Shown: in pieces, positions 21,241 through 34,200 of the stretch
Layout of the letters: the number at the start of each line of letters is the position of its first letter
Numbering within the stretch: the stretch's first letter is position 1
Source: Ceratotherium simum simum
Taxonomy: Eukaryota > Chordata > Mammalia > Perissodactyla > Rhinocerotidae
Length of the DNA stretch: 64,000 nucleotides
NCBI RefSeq assembly: GCF_000283155.1
Contig: NW_004454163.1
Span: forward strand, 23,464,977-23,528,976
Reading direction: 5' to 3'
Made by a program: the position numbers and the translations under genes
The notes under the pieces: model-generated
What the model was told of the DNA's origin: nothing
What the model saw: only the letters and a program-made list of their open reading frames with translations
The model's database searches: none

Positions 21241-22059
21241 TCCTGATCTTAACAATAAAAGCTCTGGAAGGGCATTGACATGTTTGGCTCTGTGTTAGAT
21301 CATATAGTAAAAGGCCTCAGACCCTTCTACTGATAATATCAAAGGCTGATAAAAGATCAGTAAACACTCAGAAAATTATCAAGTTACTCATTCCATTTAC
21401 CTACTAAGTAATACTGTGTAAATCGTCAATTGTGGATGATCTGGGCAGGTGCCTGCCTCCTCCTTATACAAAATGAAGAGGCCCAGGCCTGTAATGTATT
21501 TAGGCTAAAGCTGGCGTAGAGTTTTAAGAAGATATCAAACCATAATTTGGGGTAGCTCACATGATAAAAAACAAAGAATTGGTGTAATATATATTCTCTG
21601 CAAATTAGCTTTCTTAGAATTAATTGCAAATATCAACAACAACGAACACCAAGTTTTTATTTGATGGATGGAAATTAAAGACTGAGACCCCTACTCCAAG
21701 AAAACATTTTCAGATAAGTCACACTAACAATGGAGTGGTAGCAGATATTTCATAAAACAGGAGAGAGGGAGTGATTTACTAAGCAAGTATAACTGAAGGC
21801 TTTTGAATTTTTTCTATAAGAATACTGTTTTAGGTTAATTATACTAACAGCTATTTCTCATGAACACATTGAAAAGCATCTACATGTAATATACCAGTAT
21901 TATTTTCATCCATCATTATATTTAATTTGAAAAACATTGATGTGTCTGTGTCGTGTTTAAAATAATTCACTGATGAAAAGAAATTGACCTTCTATGTATA
22001 CCCATGACCTCAACTTGAGAGTTAACTCAGAGAGTAGGAAGAATGAACTTCTGTGTAGC

Positions 22060-22275
22060 GGAGTGAATGGGACTGGGCTTCAGAATTAGACTGACCTATG
22101 TTCAAATCCTTGCTTTGTCACTTCCTAGCTTTATAAAGTTAGACAACGAACTTAATCTGTCTGAATATAAGTTTTCTACTCTATGGAACGGGACGATAAA
22201 AACAATCTCAAAGTGTTATGGGAACTAAATGAGGAGGTGTTATAAACACTCAAACACGCCCAGTAGAAAGCAAGT
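22060..22275 (-). mobile_element. MIR SINE
   Basis: Plus-strand reading: GGGCTTCAGAATTAGACTGA, TGTTCAAATCCTTGCTTTGT, CACTTCCTAGCTTTATAAAG and TATGGGAACTAAATGAGGAG. Antisense MIR. Confidence 0.72.
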
Positions 22276-22505
22276 ATCATCTTATTACTTAGTTTCACCC
22301 ATGGTTTCTAGGATACCGCTGATTATATAACAGCACTTAATTAGTTGGTCATCTTATTAAAATTAATAAATATAAACAAATAAACAAATAGTCAACTCTG
22401 AAATGCGAGTATTCACAAATGAAGACTAAGCACGTGCATAGGAGTCCGCCCTTCCCTCCCGGATTTTCAGCTGGGGTTTTCTTGCTACTACAAGTATCTT
22501 AAAAC

Positions 22506-22524
22506 TCTTCTTCTTCTTCTTCTT
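22506..22524. repeat. (CTT)n triplet microsatellite
   Basis: Six uninterrupted TTC units in intron 3. Confidence 0.8.
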
Positions 22525-23386
22525 ATCCAAGACAGACTTCCTTTCACCTAGAACCAAAGTTGGTTGGGAGAACTTTGGTAAGCAGAACCAGCTACATAAT
22601 TTGCAGGATCCAGTACAAAATGAAAACATGAGGCCCCTTGTTTCAAAAATATTAAGAAGTTCATGATGGTGGCAGCAGAGCATTCAACCAGACATGGGGC
22701 CCTTCTAAGCATGGGGCTCTGTGCAACTGCACAGGTCGTGTGCCCACGAAGCTGGCAGTGGTGGTAAGTGTAGTGCCGGGGTGGAAAGAAGAAGAGATGA
22801 GTAAAGAAAGGTGACCCCTGTGCCGGGCAGCAGTACTTAGGGAAATGCAATGATATAATCTCATTCTGTGAATTTCTTAAAAGAAGAAGGGCAACAGAAA
22901 ATAGTTCTGGCTGGATCTACACAATACAAAGGAAGCTTCCCTTCACTCCTCACTAAAATAACCAAAGGATTTTTCATCCCTCCTGTCATTCCTCATATGG
23001 AGGACCAGTGAAAGTATGACTGCCCAGGCTCTCCACAGTTGAGCAGCATGGGTAAGGAAGGAAGGAGGCCTAGGGAATGAGGAAACCCTAAGGGGGAAAA
23101 GTGGACTGAAGCCTAGAGAAGGGTCAGAATTTTGTTCTATTTAAGTCCAGTGGGTAACATGGATACCTTTTAATTATGATTTCCTAAAACTGTGATTTTC
23201 TTGTTATTTTTACTCCATCTTTTTCCATGTTGTGATGATAGTAAAGCCCTTAGAAAAACCTCAAAAGGGTTCTGAGCTTGTTTCAAGAATAGAAGGTAGG
23301 AGAGAATTAAGGAACATAAACTACATTTCTGTTCTGTAGTGAAGCAAGAAGGGGAAAAAACTCAAATCAGCAGCAATGGCCTAGGG

Positions 23387-23594
23387 CAGAGTTTCTCAGT
23401 CTTGGCATTATTGACATTTTGGGTTGGATAATTCTTTGTTGCGGATGTTTAGCAGTGTCCCTGGCCTACACCCACTAGATACCAGTAGCACCACCCCAGT
23501 TGTGACAACCAAAAATGTCTCTGAACGTGGCCAAATTTCCCCCAGTATATGGAGAGGAGAGTGGGGCAAAATCAGGTCTGGTTGAGAACCACTG
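23387..23594 (+). mobile_element. MER20-type hAT-Charlie DNA transposon
   Basis: Landmarks: TTGGCATTATTGACATTTTG, GGTTGGATAATTCTTTGTTG, GGATGTTTAGCAGTGTCCCT, CACCCACTAGATACCAGTAG, AGTTGTGACAACCAAAAATG and GTTGAGAACCACTG. A non-autonomous, immobile relic. In human, MER20 copies have been co-opted as uterine decidual enhancers; nothing here shows that role. Confidence 0.87.
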
Positions 23595-24649
23595 GTCCAG
23601 AGAAAGAGAAAGAGGACAGGAGGGTCACAATGGCAGGGGCCAAGATCTCATAGCTGAAACAGAAAGGGGAGCCCTCCGTTGGCATATGCCATCACTGCAG
23701 CCAGCTCCTTTCTCAACTTTCAAGAGTCTCCATCCCAGCTCCTCATTCCTGGGCCTTATAAGGACCACCCTAAGTGGCTTGGAGCTGCCTCTTTTCTCAC
23801 TGCCAGACAACTAGGAGGTGAGTAAGATAAGGCAGAAGTGGGAGAAACATTTTTTACCTTGGGAGTTGAAATTGAACACACTTCCTGATAGAAACATGGT
23901 TATAAACAGTAGTTACTTTTAATAATTCAGACACACTTTAGATTAAATGGTCTTTTATAAGCTGGTCTAGGATGCTAGAACCATTAATAATATCATTTCT
24001 ATCGGAAGATGTAGAGCTCCAACGACTGAAACACAACATTTTATATCCCAACCCATAAGTTAGAAAGCATCTGTATGTACAGATTTTGGAAGGAGCTCTC
24101 TGTTATTACCACAGGATCAGAGACCATATGCACATGCAAATCTGCCACTGACTACTGAGAAAGGCACAGCTCCATTCAGAATAACTTTAGGTGTTCAAGT
24201 CAGGTACAGCAACAAAATAGAATGAACAAGTTGATCTTGAACATGTTAATGTCCATAAATTCTGAGTATGTAGCTACCAGTAGGGCCTGCCCATTTCTAA
24301 ACTAAAAGCCCAGGGAAGAAGCATCTCACCAAATTGAGCCACAGAAAAACTTTAAAACTTATTTTAGCACTCACATATTGTCTTAAAATGCATTTTCCCT
24401 TACCTCTAGAAATTATAATCTCCATTAGAAAAAAATAAACTGATTATATAGAAACACACTGAAATTTCAACAATGAAACTAAGTAAAGTTCATCTAAAAC
24501 TTCTATACATCTGAACTCCTATTTCTTACTGTTTATTTTGAATACCATAAGCTGAATGTTAGCTCCTAAGCCAAGAAGCCTGTAATGACTGACTCTACAG
24601 CTGACTAGAAAAGCCAGGACCTCAGGCCTAAAGGCCCTGAGCCTCTAAA

Positions 24650-25145
24650 ATATCCTCCCTTCCACCTCAGATCTCCTCTGAACCATTTCACCCTTCCTTT
24701 ACTTCTCTCTTATCTCAGAGGACTAAGCATCCTGATATCTTCCTACGACTATCTCTACAATTGGCTCTTGGTCACATCTTCTCCTGCCTCCTCCTGATCT
24801 TGCCCTATCAATTTGCCCAACTTCTCCTCTCACGTTTTCCATTTTCCCCCTTCCTCGCCTTGGGCTTCTTCCCCTGAAGTGACAGATACACTCAACACTG
24901 ATAACCTAAAAAATGTCCTTCTTCACACTACTTCTCCCTCAAACCATCTCTATCATCCTCCTTACACTAGAAGAGAAACTCTCCATCTTATTTCCTCACC
25001 TTCCATTCATTCTTTTCCTTCTAACTTGGACTCTCCTCCAACTATTACATTAACACTGACCTTCCCAAGGTCACAGTAACCTTCTAATTACCAAATCCAA
25101 GTCCTGACCAAGCCTCCTTGGCCCTACTTCACTGTTGCAATCACC
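24650..25145 (+). mobile_element. L2 LINE internal fragment
   Basis: ACCTTCCCAAGGTCACAGTA, ACCTTCTAATTACCAAATCC and a preceding CT-rich stretch resemble the L2 RT-coding region (KVTNDLLIAK segment). It is diverged and non-coding. Assigned with moderate confidence. Confidence 0.45.
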
Positions 25146-25424
25146 AGCTGTTGGGAGACTTATGAAAGTCTGCCTTTTATGATGGTTCTCTGTATGTTTC
25201 TGTATTTTCTATTCCTCTTAAGCAACAAATTAAAACTTCTAACAGTACTTGTCAAATAAATAAGACTATAAGTATTTTTTTCTAATGAAAACAAATATTT
25301 AAAATACAAAGATATGTGATATATCTTTTAAAGTACATGAGGACAAAAGTGTTAAAACTTCATAAAATAGAAGAACCAAAAGTTACCTTAAAAATCTCAC
25401 CATTTTAAGAGTTTTAATCTGCAC

Positions 25425-25495
25425 AGTCTTCATTTCTGTCAAGAGCATGATGCTAGACACATAGTTGGCACTCAGATGTTTGTGGGTTAAATTTG
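25425..25495 (+). mobile_element. L2 LINE extreme 3' end
   Basis: GCATGATGCTAGACACATAG, TTGGCACTCAGATGTTTGTG. Short L2 terminus. Confidence 0.5.
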
Positions 25496-25517
25496 TGGCT
25501 AAGTAGAAGGAGTACAG

Positions 25518-25690
25518 GGTAACAGAAAGAACACTGGTTTGGGAGCTAAATGCTTTAGTTCTGACTCAACCGTTAAATAGAGGTGCTGTCTTAGGCAACT
25601 CACAATCTCTCTGGATGTATTTTCACTAGTAAAATAGAAATACTAATAACTGCCTTGTCTATCTCAGGAGATTATCAAAACACTGATAAA
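25518..25690 (-). mobile_element. MIR SINE
   Basis: Plus-strand reading: GAACACTGGTTTGGGAGCTA, TAGTTCTGACTCAACCGTTA, TAGGCAACTCACAATCTCTC and AGTAAAATAGAAATACTAAT. Diverged antisense MIR. Confidence 0.62.
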
Positions 25691-25884
25691 AATGAGAAGT
25701 ATTAATTTTTTATTGAATTGCTCAGAATATTTTCTAATGTTAGGATTTCATAAATTCAATGAATATCTTATTCACTTTTCTAAAGCTTTTGCTAAATCTA
25801 ATCAAAGAACAATGCATCTTGTCACATATTTGTAGACTAAAGCAAAACCCAGAAAATACGCACTTTATATTCACTGACTCATGA

Positions 25885-25975
25885 AAAACTAAACATGCAA
25901 GACACTGGGCTAGGACTATACAGAGGAATGGGTTTCCTGCCCAGAAGGAATTTGCTGTCCAGTCTATACCCTGCT
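25885..25975 (-). mobile_element. Small L2 LINE fragment
   Basis: CAAGACACTGGGCTAGGACT and GCCCAGAAGGAATTTGCTGT resemble the reverse-complemented L2 tail. Confidence 0.4.
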
Positions 25976-26524
25976 CTATTTCAAATCAAATCAACCCCAT
26001 ATGATATCTGAGTGGTCTAGTTTTGGTCAGCAAAAACAACTTAACTTAAATACCATGGCCTGCAAACATGAAAAGTCAAACATGAGCTACCCATTTATTT
26101 TGCGAGAGTGGCCTGGGAAGAAAGAGCTGGATAATGACAAGAAAATTGTTATGTAAATCAAGGAAAAGCTTGATTCATGTGGCTGTGTAAACTACAGCGA
26201 GATCTCTTGTTAAGGCAAAAGATAATTTAGGCTAAAGAGGATGGAAAAATGAAGCAAAAGGCAAAAGCTAGAGTTGAGGACGACGGAGGAGCAGTAACCA
26301 TCTGCTGTAGCTGCTTGTCTAGATTTTGTCATGAATACTCTCCAACTTATGCCAAGGGGGCGTGTAACACCTGTCAAATGCCTGAAAAGGCACAATTATC
26401 CTAAGATGCCCGTGGAATAAGAGGACTCATTCATGATGCCTATAAGTTTTCATGTGCTACTCCCACAGGAAAAGTTATAATAATAATTTTCTTATTATAC
26501 ATAAATCCATTTAGGGACTTACGC

Positions 26525-26705
26525 TCCTTCACTAACTACCCTTCGCTTATTTGTCACATTTCAGCACACTTGGAATTATTTGTTCAGTGTTTGTTTTCCT
26601 TATTAGATTGAAATTTTTATGAGGACAGGGTGCATATCTGACTTTTGTGTTTATAGAGCATCTGTAATATAATCAGCAATATATGCTGTTGAATAAATTA
26701 ATTAA
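26525..26705 (+). mobile_element. L2 LINE 3' end
   Basis: TTAGATTGAAATTTTTATGA, GGACAGGGTGCATATCTGAC and GTTGAATAAATTAATTAATG match the L2 3' terminus. Confidence 0.55.
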
Positions 26706-26984
26706 TGATTTCAAAACCCACTCAACTGCAGGAACTTTGGTCTTTAATAGATAGAGAGCTATCATTAGCTGTTTATCAGAAAAGATGCCCTTTAGAAAAG
26801 CTTTCTTGAAACTAATTTCAATAGTGTAAATTAATTCCTCATTTTTTATAGTGGGACATTAATAGATACTATTTCCTTTTTAATATCGATAAATCAATAA
26901 ATAGAAGTACCTATGTACTATTTAAAATATGACATTAAGCAATGACTAGAACTAAAACCAGGTTACAAATCCTCAATATTACCA

Positions 26985-29950
26985 GAAGAATGAATTTAAA
27001 TGGAAAACTCAGACCACAGAACAAAAATAGAAATACTAGAAAATGACAATAAAATATTAAAAACAGTATATAAACACAATGTTAGAATTAAGACCCAAAC
27101 ATATCTCTAAATGTACTGGTAAACTCACCTATAAAAGAAAAAAAGACCCTCAGATCAGATGAAAAAAGTAAACTCAACTATATAATTTATGCAAGAAACA
27201 TATCTAAAAATAATGACTCAGAAAGCTGAAAATAAAAAGAAAGAGAAAAAATAGTAAGTGAATATAGATATAAAGAAAACAAAGGTCTCAATATTACCAT
27301 AAGATTACTTCAAGGCAATAAGTATCAAATAAGACAAAGCATAACCCATTATAATAAACTAACTTCTATAAAATAAATGTTATCTTATCAATAGATTTGA
27401 TGATAAAATTGAAGTTTGGATTTCCATGCGAAAAGTGCATGTATAGACTGAGTTCAAAATTTGTTAAGAAGGTTCTTCCCAGTACTTCATTTCACCTTTC
27501 ATCTATATACTACCAATATTAGAGAAAAGAAGATATCACAACACATATTACAAATATTAAAAATATTACTAGAAAATATTACGAATCACCTTATACCACT
27601 AAATTTGAAAATTATGAAATGCACAAATCCCTACAAAAATAAATTTTCAATTTGGTAGAAGAAGAAATAGAAAATATGACTATTCATCTGTGTACTCATT
27701 AAATAAATTGAATCTGTTATTTCAAGATTTCCCATTTAAAATAAAAAAAAAAAACTTAGGCTGAGATGGCTTCACAATTAACTCTTCCAAACATTTAAAG
27801 AAAAGTACCAATCTTCTACAAAGTGTTCCAGAAAATATTAAAGGAGGGATCACCTCCCAGCTTATTTTACAAGACCAGCAAAACCTTGATACTAAAGCTT
27901 GAGAAGAAAATTACGAGAAAAGAAAAATGGCAAGTCAATCTCCCTCGTGAATATAAATGCAAAAGTTCCTAAACAAAACAACAGCAAACCTAAACAGTGA
28001 TAACAATGATAATACATCATGACCACGTTGGGCTTAATCCACGAATTCAAAGTTTAACATTCAAAAAAATTAAGCAGGGTAATTCACCACATAAACCAAT
28101 CACTGTAATTCATTATATTAACAGAGTAAAAAATAAAAATCATATCATCATTCAACTAGGTAGAGAAAAAGAACTGGATAATTCAATACCCATTCATGAA
28201 AAATACTCTTAGTAAACTTGGAATAGAAGTGAGTTTCCTTAATCTGACAAAGAGTATTTACAAAAGAAACCTATAGCAAGCATCATATTTAATGGAGAAA
28301 TATTAAAAACGTTCCCTGGTATCACAAATGAGACAACTATATCTGTTATCACTTCTATTCAAGATTGCATTGGAAGTCATAGCCAGTGAAATAAGACAAG
28401 TGAAAAAAAAAAAAAAATCAAAGGTTTAGGATCTGCAAGGAAGAAATAAAACTCTCATTTGCAGATGATGTTTGTATGCTCATGTAAAAAGTCCAACAGA
28501 CTCACAGATGATTTAATAAGTGAATTTAGGAAGATGACTGAATACACAGTCAATATTCAAAATCAACTTATTTCTACCTATTAGCAACAGACAATTAGAA
28601 AATAAAATTTTTTATATCACTGAGAGTAACATCAAAAAACTTCAAATATCTAGAAATCAATTAAAGATGTGTAGGATCTCTTGACTGAAAACTATAAAAT
28701 CTTAATGGAGGGATATACAAGACTCATGAATTTTAAGACCTAATACTATAAAAATATTAATTGTCCCCCAAATTGATCTATAGATTTAAATCCTAGGAGA
28801 TTTTGGAGAATACTGGACAGGTTGAGTCTAAAATTTATGTGAAAATACAAACAGCCAAGATTAACCAAAATAATCTTGAGCCAAGAATAACAAAGCTGGA
28901 AAACTTATACTACCAGATATTAAGACTTTTTATAAAAGTATAGTAATATTAAGATAGTGAAGTATTGGGGAAGAAGAGACAAAGAGACCAATGAAATAGA
29001 ACAGAGTGTAGAAACAGATTCACATGTAAATGGTGCTGGGTCAATCTGATATCCACACGGGAAAAAAAATAAATCCATCTCCCATCATACACAAAAGTCA
29101 ATTCCAAATGGATTGTAGACCTAAATGCAAAAGTAAAGCAAAGCTTTTAGAAGATGACATAGAGGAATATACTGATAACCCTGGAGTAAGCAAAAATTTC
29201 TTAAACACGTCACTGAAATACAAAGGAAGAGATTGATATATTAAAGTATATTCTTTACCTTTTGTAAGTCGTTATTGAAGTATTACATACAGGAAAAGTG
29301 TAAAAAAAATAAGTACCCAGCCTACTAAAGTTTCACAACGTAAACACTTGTGTAACTACCACCCGGATCAAGAATATTACTAGCACCCCAGAAGCCCCCA
29401 CTCCTGTGCCCTCCCAGTCTGTATCCCACCTTATCTTAAAATTATGAACTTATATTTATCAAAGGACACAATTAAGAGAGTAAAAAAAGTAAGCCACAAA
29501 CTAGGAGAAGGTGTTTGTGATATAAATATATCAGACAAAGGACTCATATCAAGAATATATCAAGAACTCTGACAAGTCAATGAAAAAAAGACAAACAACA
29601 TAATAGAACAATACATAAAAGGCTTGATTAGGTACGTCAAGAGAAGGATATCTATATGGTCAATAAACATATAAACAGTACTCAATAATATTAATTACCA
29701 AAGAAATTCAAGTTAAAACTATAATAAAATACCCCTAAATACATACCAGAATGTTTAAAATTTTAAAAGACTGACAATGCCAAGTGTTGACAAGGACTTG
29801 AAGCAACTGTACACTGCTAGTAGAAGTGTAACTTTGTATAACCATTTTGGAAAACTATTTGGTAGTATCTAATAAAGCTGAACACATGCATACTCTATGA
29901 CCCAGCAACTCTATTTGCTAGGTAAAACTGAAAACTAAAAACATGTACTA
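26985..29950 (+). mobile_element. Degenerate L1 LINE (ORF2-derived)
   Basis: About 3 kb of A-rich plus-strand sequence whose broken frames read as ORF2 pieces, for example MTTLGLIHEFKV near 28018 and IPNGL before KCKSKAKLLEDDIEEYTDN near 29100. Stops and frameshifts are everywhere, so it is dead. A different L1-UTR-like segment (GAAGTATTACATACAGG, CACCACCCGGATCAAGAA region, 29255-29450) interrupts it. It runs antisense to MBD2. Confidence 0.75.
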
Positions 29951-30001
29951 GAGTATTCATTGAAGCAATATCCATAGTAGCCAACAAGAAAAACAGAACC
30001 T

Positions 30002-30249
30002 GGGGCTAGCCCGGTGGTATAGTGGTTAGGTCTGCACGCTCTGCTTTGGAGGTCCGGGGTTTGTGGGTTAGGATCCTGGGCGCAGACCTACACACCGCTC
30101 ATCCAGCCATGCTCTGGCCACGTCCCATATACAAAGTGGAGGAAGACTGGCACAGATGTTAGCTCAGGGACCATCTTCCTCAAGCAAAGAGAGGAAGATT
30201 GGCAACAGATGTTAGCTCAGGGCCAATCTTCCTTATCAAAAAAAAAAAG
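30002..30249 (+). mobile_element. ERE SINE inserted beside degenerate L1
   Basis: Full-length ERE from GGGGCTAGCCC to an A run, flanked by ACAGAACCT at 29993-30001 and 30250-30258 (9-bp duplication). The tail has two AGATGTTAGCTCAGGG modules. It sits between L1-derived segments, so it is younger than they are. Confidence 0.92.
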
Positions 30250-30489
30250 ACAGAACCTAAAATAAACAACAACAAAATGGCAAATGCAAGGAACAGAGAA
30301 AAACCAAACATCAAACAAATAAAAAGTACCCTTATAATTAATATATTCAGAGAGGTAAGAGTAGAGATTGTATCCATAAAACAAGAACAACAAAATTTTA
30401 TATGTAAAATTTTATATGTAAAAGCCAAGAAACAGCTGCTGGATATTTAAAATACGATCACCAATATAAAAAATCCAAAAAAGGACTAA

Positions 30490-31250
30490 AAGCTAAAATC
30501 AAGAAAATATCCAAGAAAGTAAAACAACAACAACAATAAGATGGAAAATACACAAGTAGAAATAAGAAAATTCTAAGATGGCTAATACCCAACTTACACA
30601 AAGAGAGAATGGAAAGTTGGGGGGTTCGGGAGAAGAGGGGAAGAAATGACACAAGAAAATTTCCCACACGAAGGATAGGAGGCACCTATATCACCTACTG
30701 AGTGCCCAGTGAATGAACAAAGGCCTACAAGGCACATAGTAGTGAATTTTTTAAAATCATAAATATACTAAACACTCTCAGAGAGGAAAAAAAAAGAAGA
30801 CAATAAAGGGAAGCAGAGATTCAGCATGGCATTGGACTTCTCTTCAGAAATCTTGAAGGTAGAGAAAAACAAAGCAATGCCTTCAAAACTCCAGGGAAAA
30901 CGATTTTCAATCTAGGATTTCATACCGAGACAAATTTGATTGTGTCCAGCTGGAATAAAGTTATTTCTAAGGTGGAGGGTTCTCAAAAACTTTACTTCCC
31001 ATTAAAGTTTATTAGAAAGCTCCTGGAGGATTTGTTACAAATTGAAGGCATATGCTAAGACAGAGGAAGACAGAAATCCAGAAAACAAACTCCAACTCAG
31101 CAGCACAGCAAAGGAAATCCCCAGAGCTACAGCTACACAGCAAGACCAGAGACCAAATCCAGAGTGAAGGGGAGCAGAGGTGACTCCAAGAAAAACACAA
31201 GAAGGAACCCCATGGATTTCAGCCCAAGGAAAATATTGTTGATGGGCATG
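30490..31250 (+). mobile_element. Degenerate L1-like segment
   Basis: AATGCCTTCAAAACTCCAGG, TTTTCAATCTAGGATTTCAT, ACTTTACTTCCCATTAAAGT and CTCCTGGAGGATTTGTTACA match a segment of old L1M elements. Family uncertain. Confidence 0.5.
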
Positions 31251-31924
31251 TAGCAGAAATGTTAAAGCATTAGGAAAGATTAACTATAATTATAAAGGAA
31301 ACCTAGCATACAATTCTTAAGATTAACAACCACCACCAAGAATTATGAAGGCAATTCTGATGCTGATGATAGAGTATTACTTGCCCTACCCATGAATATT
31401 TTCAGTCATAATAATGTAATCCCTGATTATTTAACTTACTTAACTAAAATTGTGATACAACTATTTTGGGAGACTGAAAGCAGAGAGAAATATGTACTCA
31501 TCTACCATTGTGGGAAGTCAAGAAATAATATCTAAAAGTAACAAATAAAGAAATAGCATAATAAGTATATTATTCAGAAATATAGAGGTAATTATAAAGG
31601 GAAATGACCAGAATTGAGAATAAATGCTTTTGGAAATGAGATTAGAAGACAGAAAACGTAGGAAACCACCGTTTTGAAATATGAGATTTTTAGTATTTGA
31701 TTTTTTTTCATCTATATTCCTGTTTCTTCGATAAATATAAAAATTTCAAAAAATGTCATGGCTCTCCCCACATGATAGCTGAAATATTTTTAAGTGGACC
31801 AGAAAAATACTGATGATTAGAGATTACTATGAATAGATAACCTATAGATTCATTAATATTTTAAAAATTCACATAGAATCTTTCAGCTGCAACTTTTACC
31901 TCCACAAATACTGACAAGTTGCCA

Positions 31925-32520
31925 AACCGGTTTTCTCCCCAGGACTCCAACCCATCATCTTTTACTACCTGAATATACCATGACTGCATTAAGAGTATAA
32001 ATTTTCTACTACTCATATTCATATTTTATTATTTAAAAAAAATATTGAGCTACCCCTCAATATTTCTGTATTCCTGTCAATAACATCATTCTCCCAGTTA
32101 CCCAAATTCTAACACTCTTCTCACAGGCACAGCTAATCAGTTAATAAATTTTGTCACCTATTTTATGACCAGCATGAAACAAATCTTATCATTTATGCCC
32201 TAACTTCCTACAGTTCCTTCTAGCCTTAAATCAGTCCTTATATTACATACAATAGCCAGATTAAGACCTCTGTCTAGAATGTTCTCCCCATACTTCACTA
32301 CTTTTGAAGACTATACATTCTCTCACTCCTTTGTTTTTTTTTCATTGCACTTATCATACCGTGATACAGTATATATGTACTTATTTGTCTGTCTCTCTCC
32401 CGATCACACTAGAAAGTAAGTTCCATGAGAGCAGGGACTTTCTTTTATTCACTACAGTATCCCCACTACTTAGAAAGTTGCCTGGCACTAGTTGAGGGCT
32501 CAATTAATGAATTTTGAATT
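31925..32520 (+). mobile_element. L2 LINE 3' end, left arm of an inverted L2 pair
   Basis: AATGTTCTCCCCATACTTCA, CACTAGAAAGTAAGTTCCAT, GAGAGCAGGGACTTTC, TTGCCTGGCACTAGTTGAGG and CTCAATTAATGAATTTTG. Clear L2 3' end, antisense to MBD2. Confidence 0.7.
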
Positions 32521-32529
32521 TCAAAAATT

Positions 32530-34085
32530 AATTAATTCATCAATTCAACAAATACATATTAAGCACTGACATAATGGAGACACTGTGGATAAAACAATGA
32601 ATAACAATAACAGTTATGATTAGAAAAGGAGAAAAGAAAAACACTAAGGAGGGTTCCTAAATCCAGACTTGATAAATCAGAGGTTTTTTTGAACAGATGA
32701 AGTGGTATCTAAGTTTAGACTTGAGGGATGAGAGGGAAATAGCTAATTAAGGGTGGGAAAGAAAACATCAAGAATTATGACCAGGGAATGCAAGGGCAGG
32801 GTGCAGGGGGGAAATGAATAGCACATTCAAAAATCTGCAAAAAGTTTCACATGATTCAAGTGTAGAACAACAGAAAGTGAGGCCAGAGAGATAAGCAAAA
32901 GCCAAATCACGAAGAACTTTGCAAGTCATGTTAGGTGTTTTGACTTTGTAAGTTATATTTAGATTTTTGACTTAAAAACTAACAGGAAGCATCAAAAGGT
33001 TTTCAATAGAATAATACTATTAGATCTTCACGTCAGATAGAGCTTCTGGATGCAATATGAAGAATGAATTGAAGAGAATACGACAAGAAGCAGGGAGATG
33101 AGATAAAATGATAGTTACCTGGTATAGAGATGCAGCACGTGAATATTTAGGAGGTAGACTCAATAGGACTTGTTGGCTAATTAGATGTTTGGGGTAAAAG
33201 ATGGCAAAAGTCAAGGATGATGCTCAGGTTTCTGGCTTAGCCAGCCAAATGGACAGTGGTACTTTCACTGAGATAAAACACAGAGAAGAAATTGCCAGTT
33301 TGATAGGATGAGGATAGAGTTTGGTAAGATGAATTAGAGGCGCTGGTGAGACTTCCAAGAGAACAATGGTTGTAGATGGATTGACACAAACAACTGAAGC
33401 TCTGTCTAAAGAGGTACATTTGGAATTATTACCATATAGACAATAACTGAAGCCAAGAGAATGAATGAAATCATCCATGGAGGGTTTACATACAGAGAAG
33501 AATGTATAGTATTCCCTGGGAAAGCCCACCCCATTTTAAAAGATAGAGAGAAAAAGAAAATCATAAGAAGGGGATTGAGAAAAAACAAGGAAGGAGGAAA
33601 ACTAGGAGAGTACAGTGTCACAGAACAAAAGAGAGCATTTCAGAAGGCAGGGTAGTCACGGTGTCTAATGCTAAAGCAGGTCAAGTAATTTAAGGACGGA
33701 AATTTGTCCATCCAATTTAACAAGCATCATCAGCAATCTTGATGAAAACAATTCAAGCGGCTTGGTGGGAACAAAAGCTATATTTCTGAGATAAAAAAAT
33801 TAAGTGGTAAGTAGACAGTAAATACACACAACTCCAAGAAGTTTCACTGTAAAGGGAAAAGAAAGAGAACAATTCCTAAAGGGGACACAGAGTAAAATTA
33901 ATTTTTTTTAAGACAGGGAAGATTTGAATATATATCAATGCTTTTGGGAAGAAGCCAGTTTAGAGAGACAAGAGGAAGATGAAAGGTAGTTAACATAATC
34001 CAGTGAGTGAGAACTCTGAGAAGGTAGGAGGGAATGTATCCGGAGAGCATAGATGTTGGAATTAGCCTTAAGCCACAGGAGATAC
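32530..34085 (-). mobile_element. Long uninterrupted L2 LINE remnant (1.55 kb)
   Basis: On plus it begins with the reverse-complemented L2 tail (ATCAATTCAACAAATACATA) and continues through TTTAGACTTGAGGGATGAGA, GCAAGTCATGTTAGGTGTTT, TCAAGGATGATGCTCAGGTT, AGTATTCCCTGGGAAAGCCC and GTCTAATGCTAAAGCAGGTC. The last positions correspond to the RT-coding region. Frames are destroyed by stops. It is in the same sense as MBD2. Confidence 0.72.
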
Positions 34086-34109
34086 TTTCAAGTTCAGTTC
34101 AGGGGGGTA

Positions 34110-34200
34110 ATAAAAAAGCTACTCCCTTGTTCAAAATCCTCTAAACATTTCTCGTTTGCAAAATTAAACACAAATGCTTTAGTGTGTCCAACTTCACAAG
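34110..34200 (+). mobile_element. L2 LINE fragment, 5' piece split by L1
   Basis: GTTCAAAATCCTCTAAACAT and AAATTAAACACAAATGCTTT resemble the L2 stretch around CTTAAAACCCTCCAATGGC. The match appears to continue at 34860 after an insertion. Confidence 0.45.
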
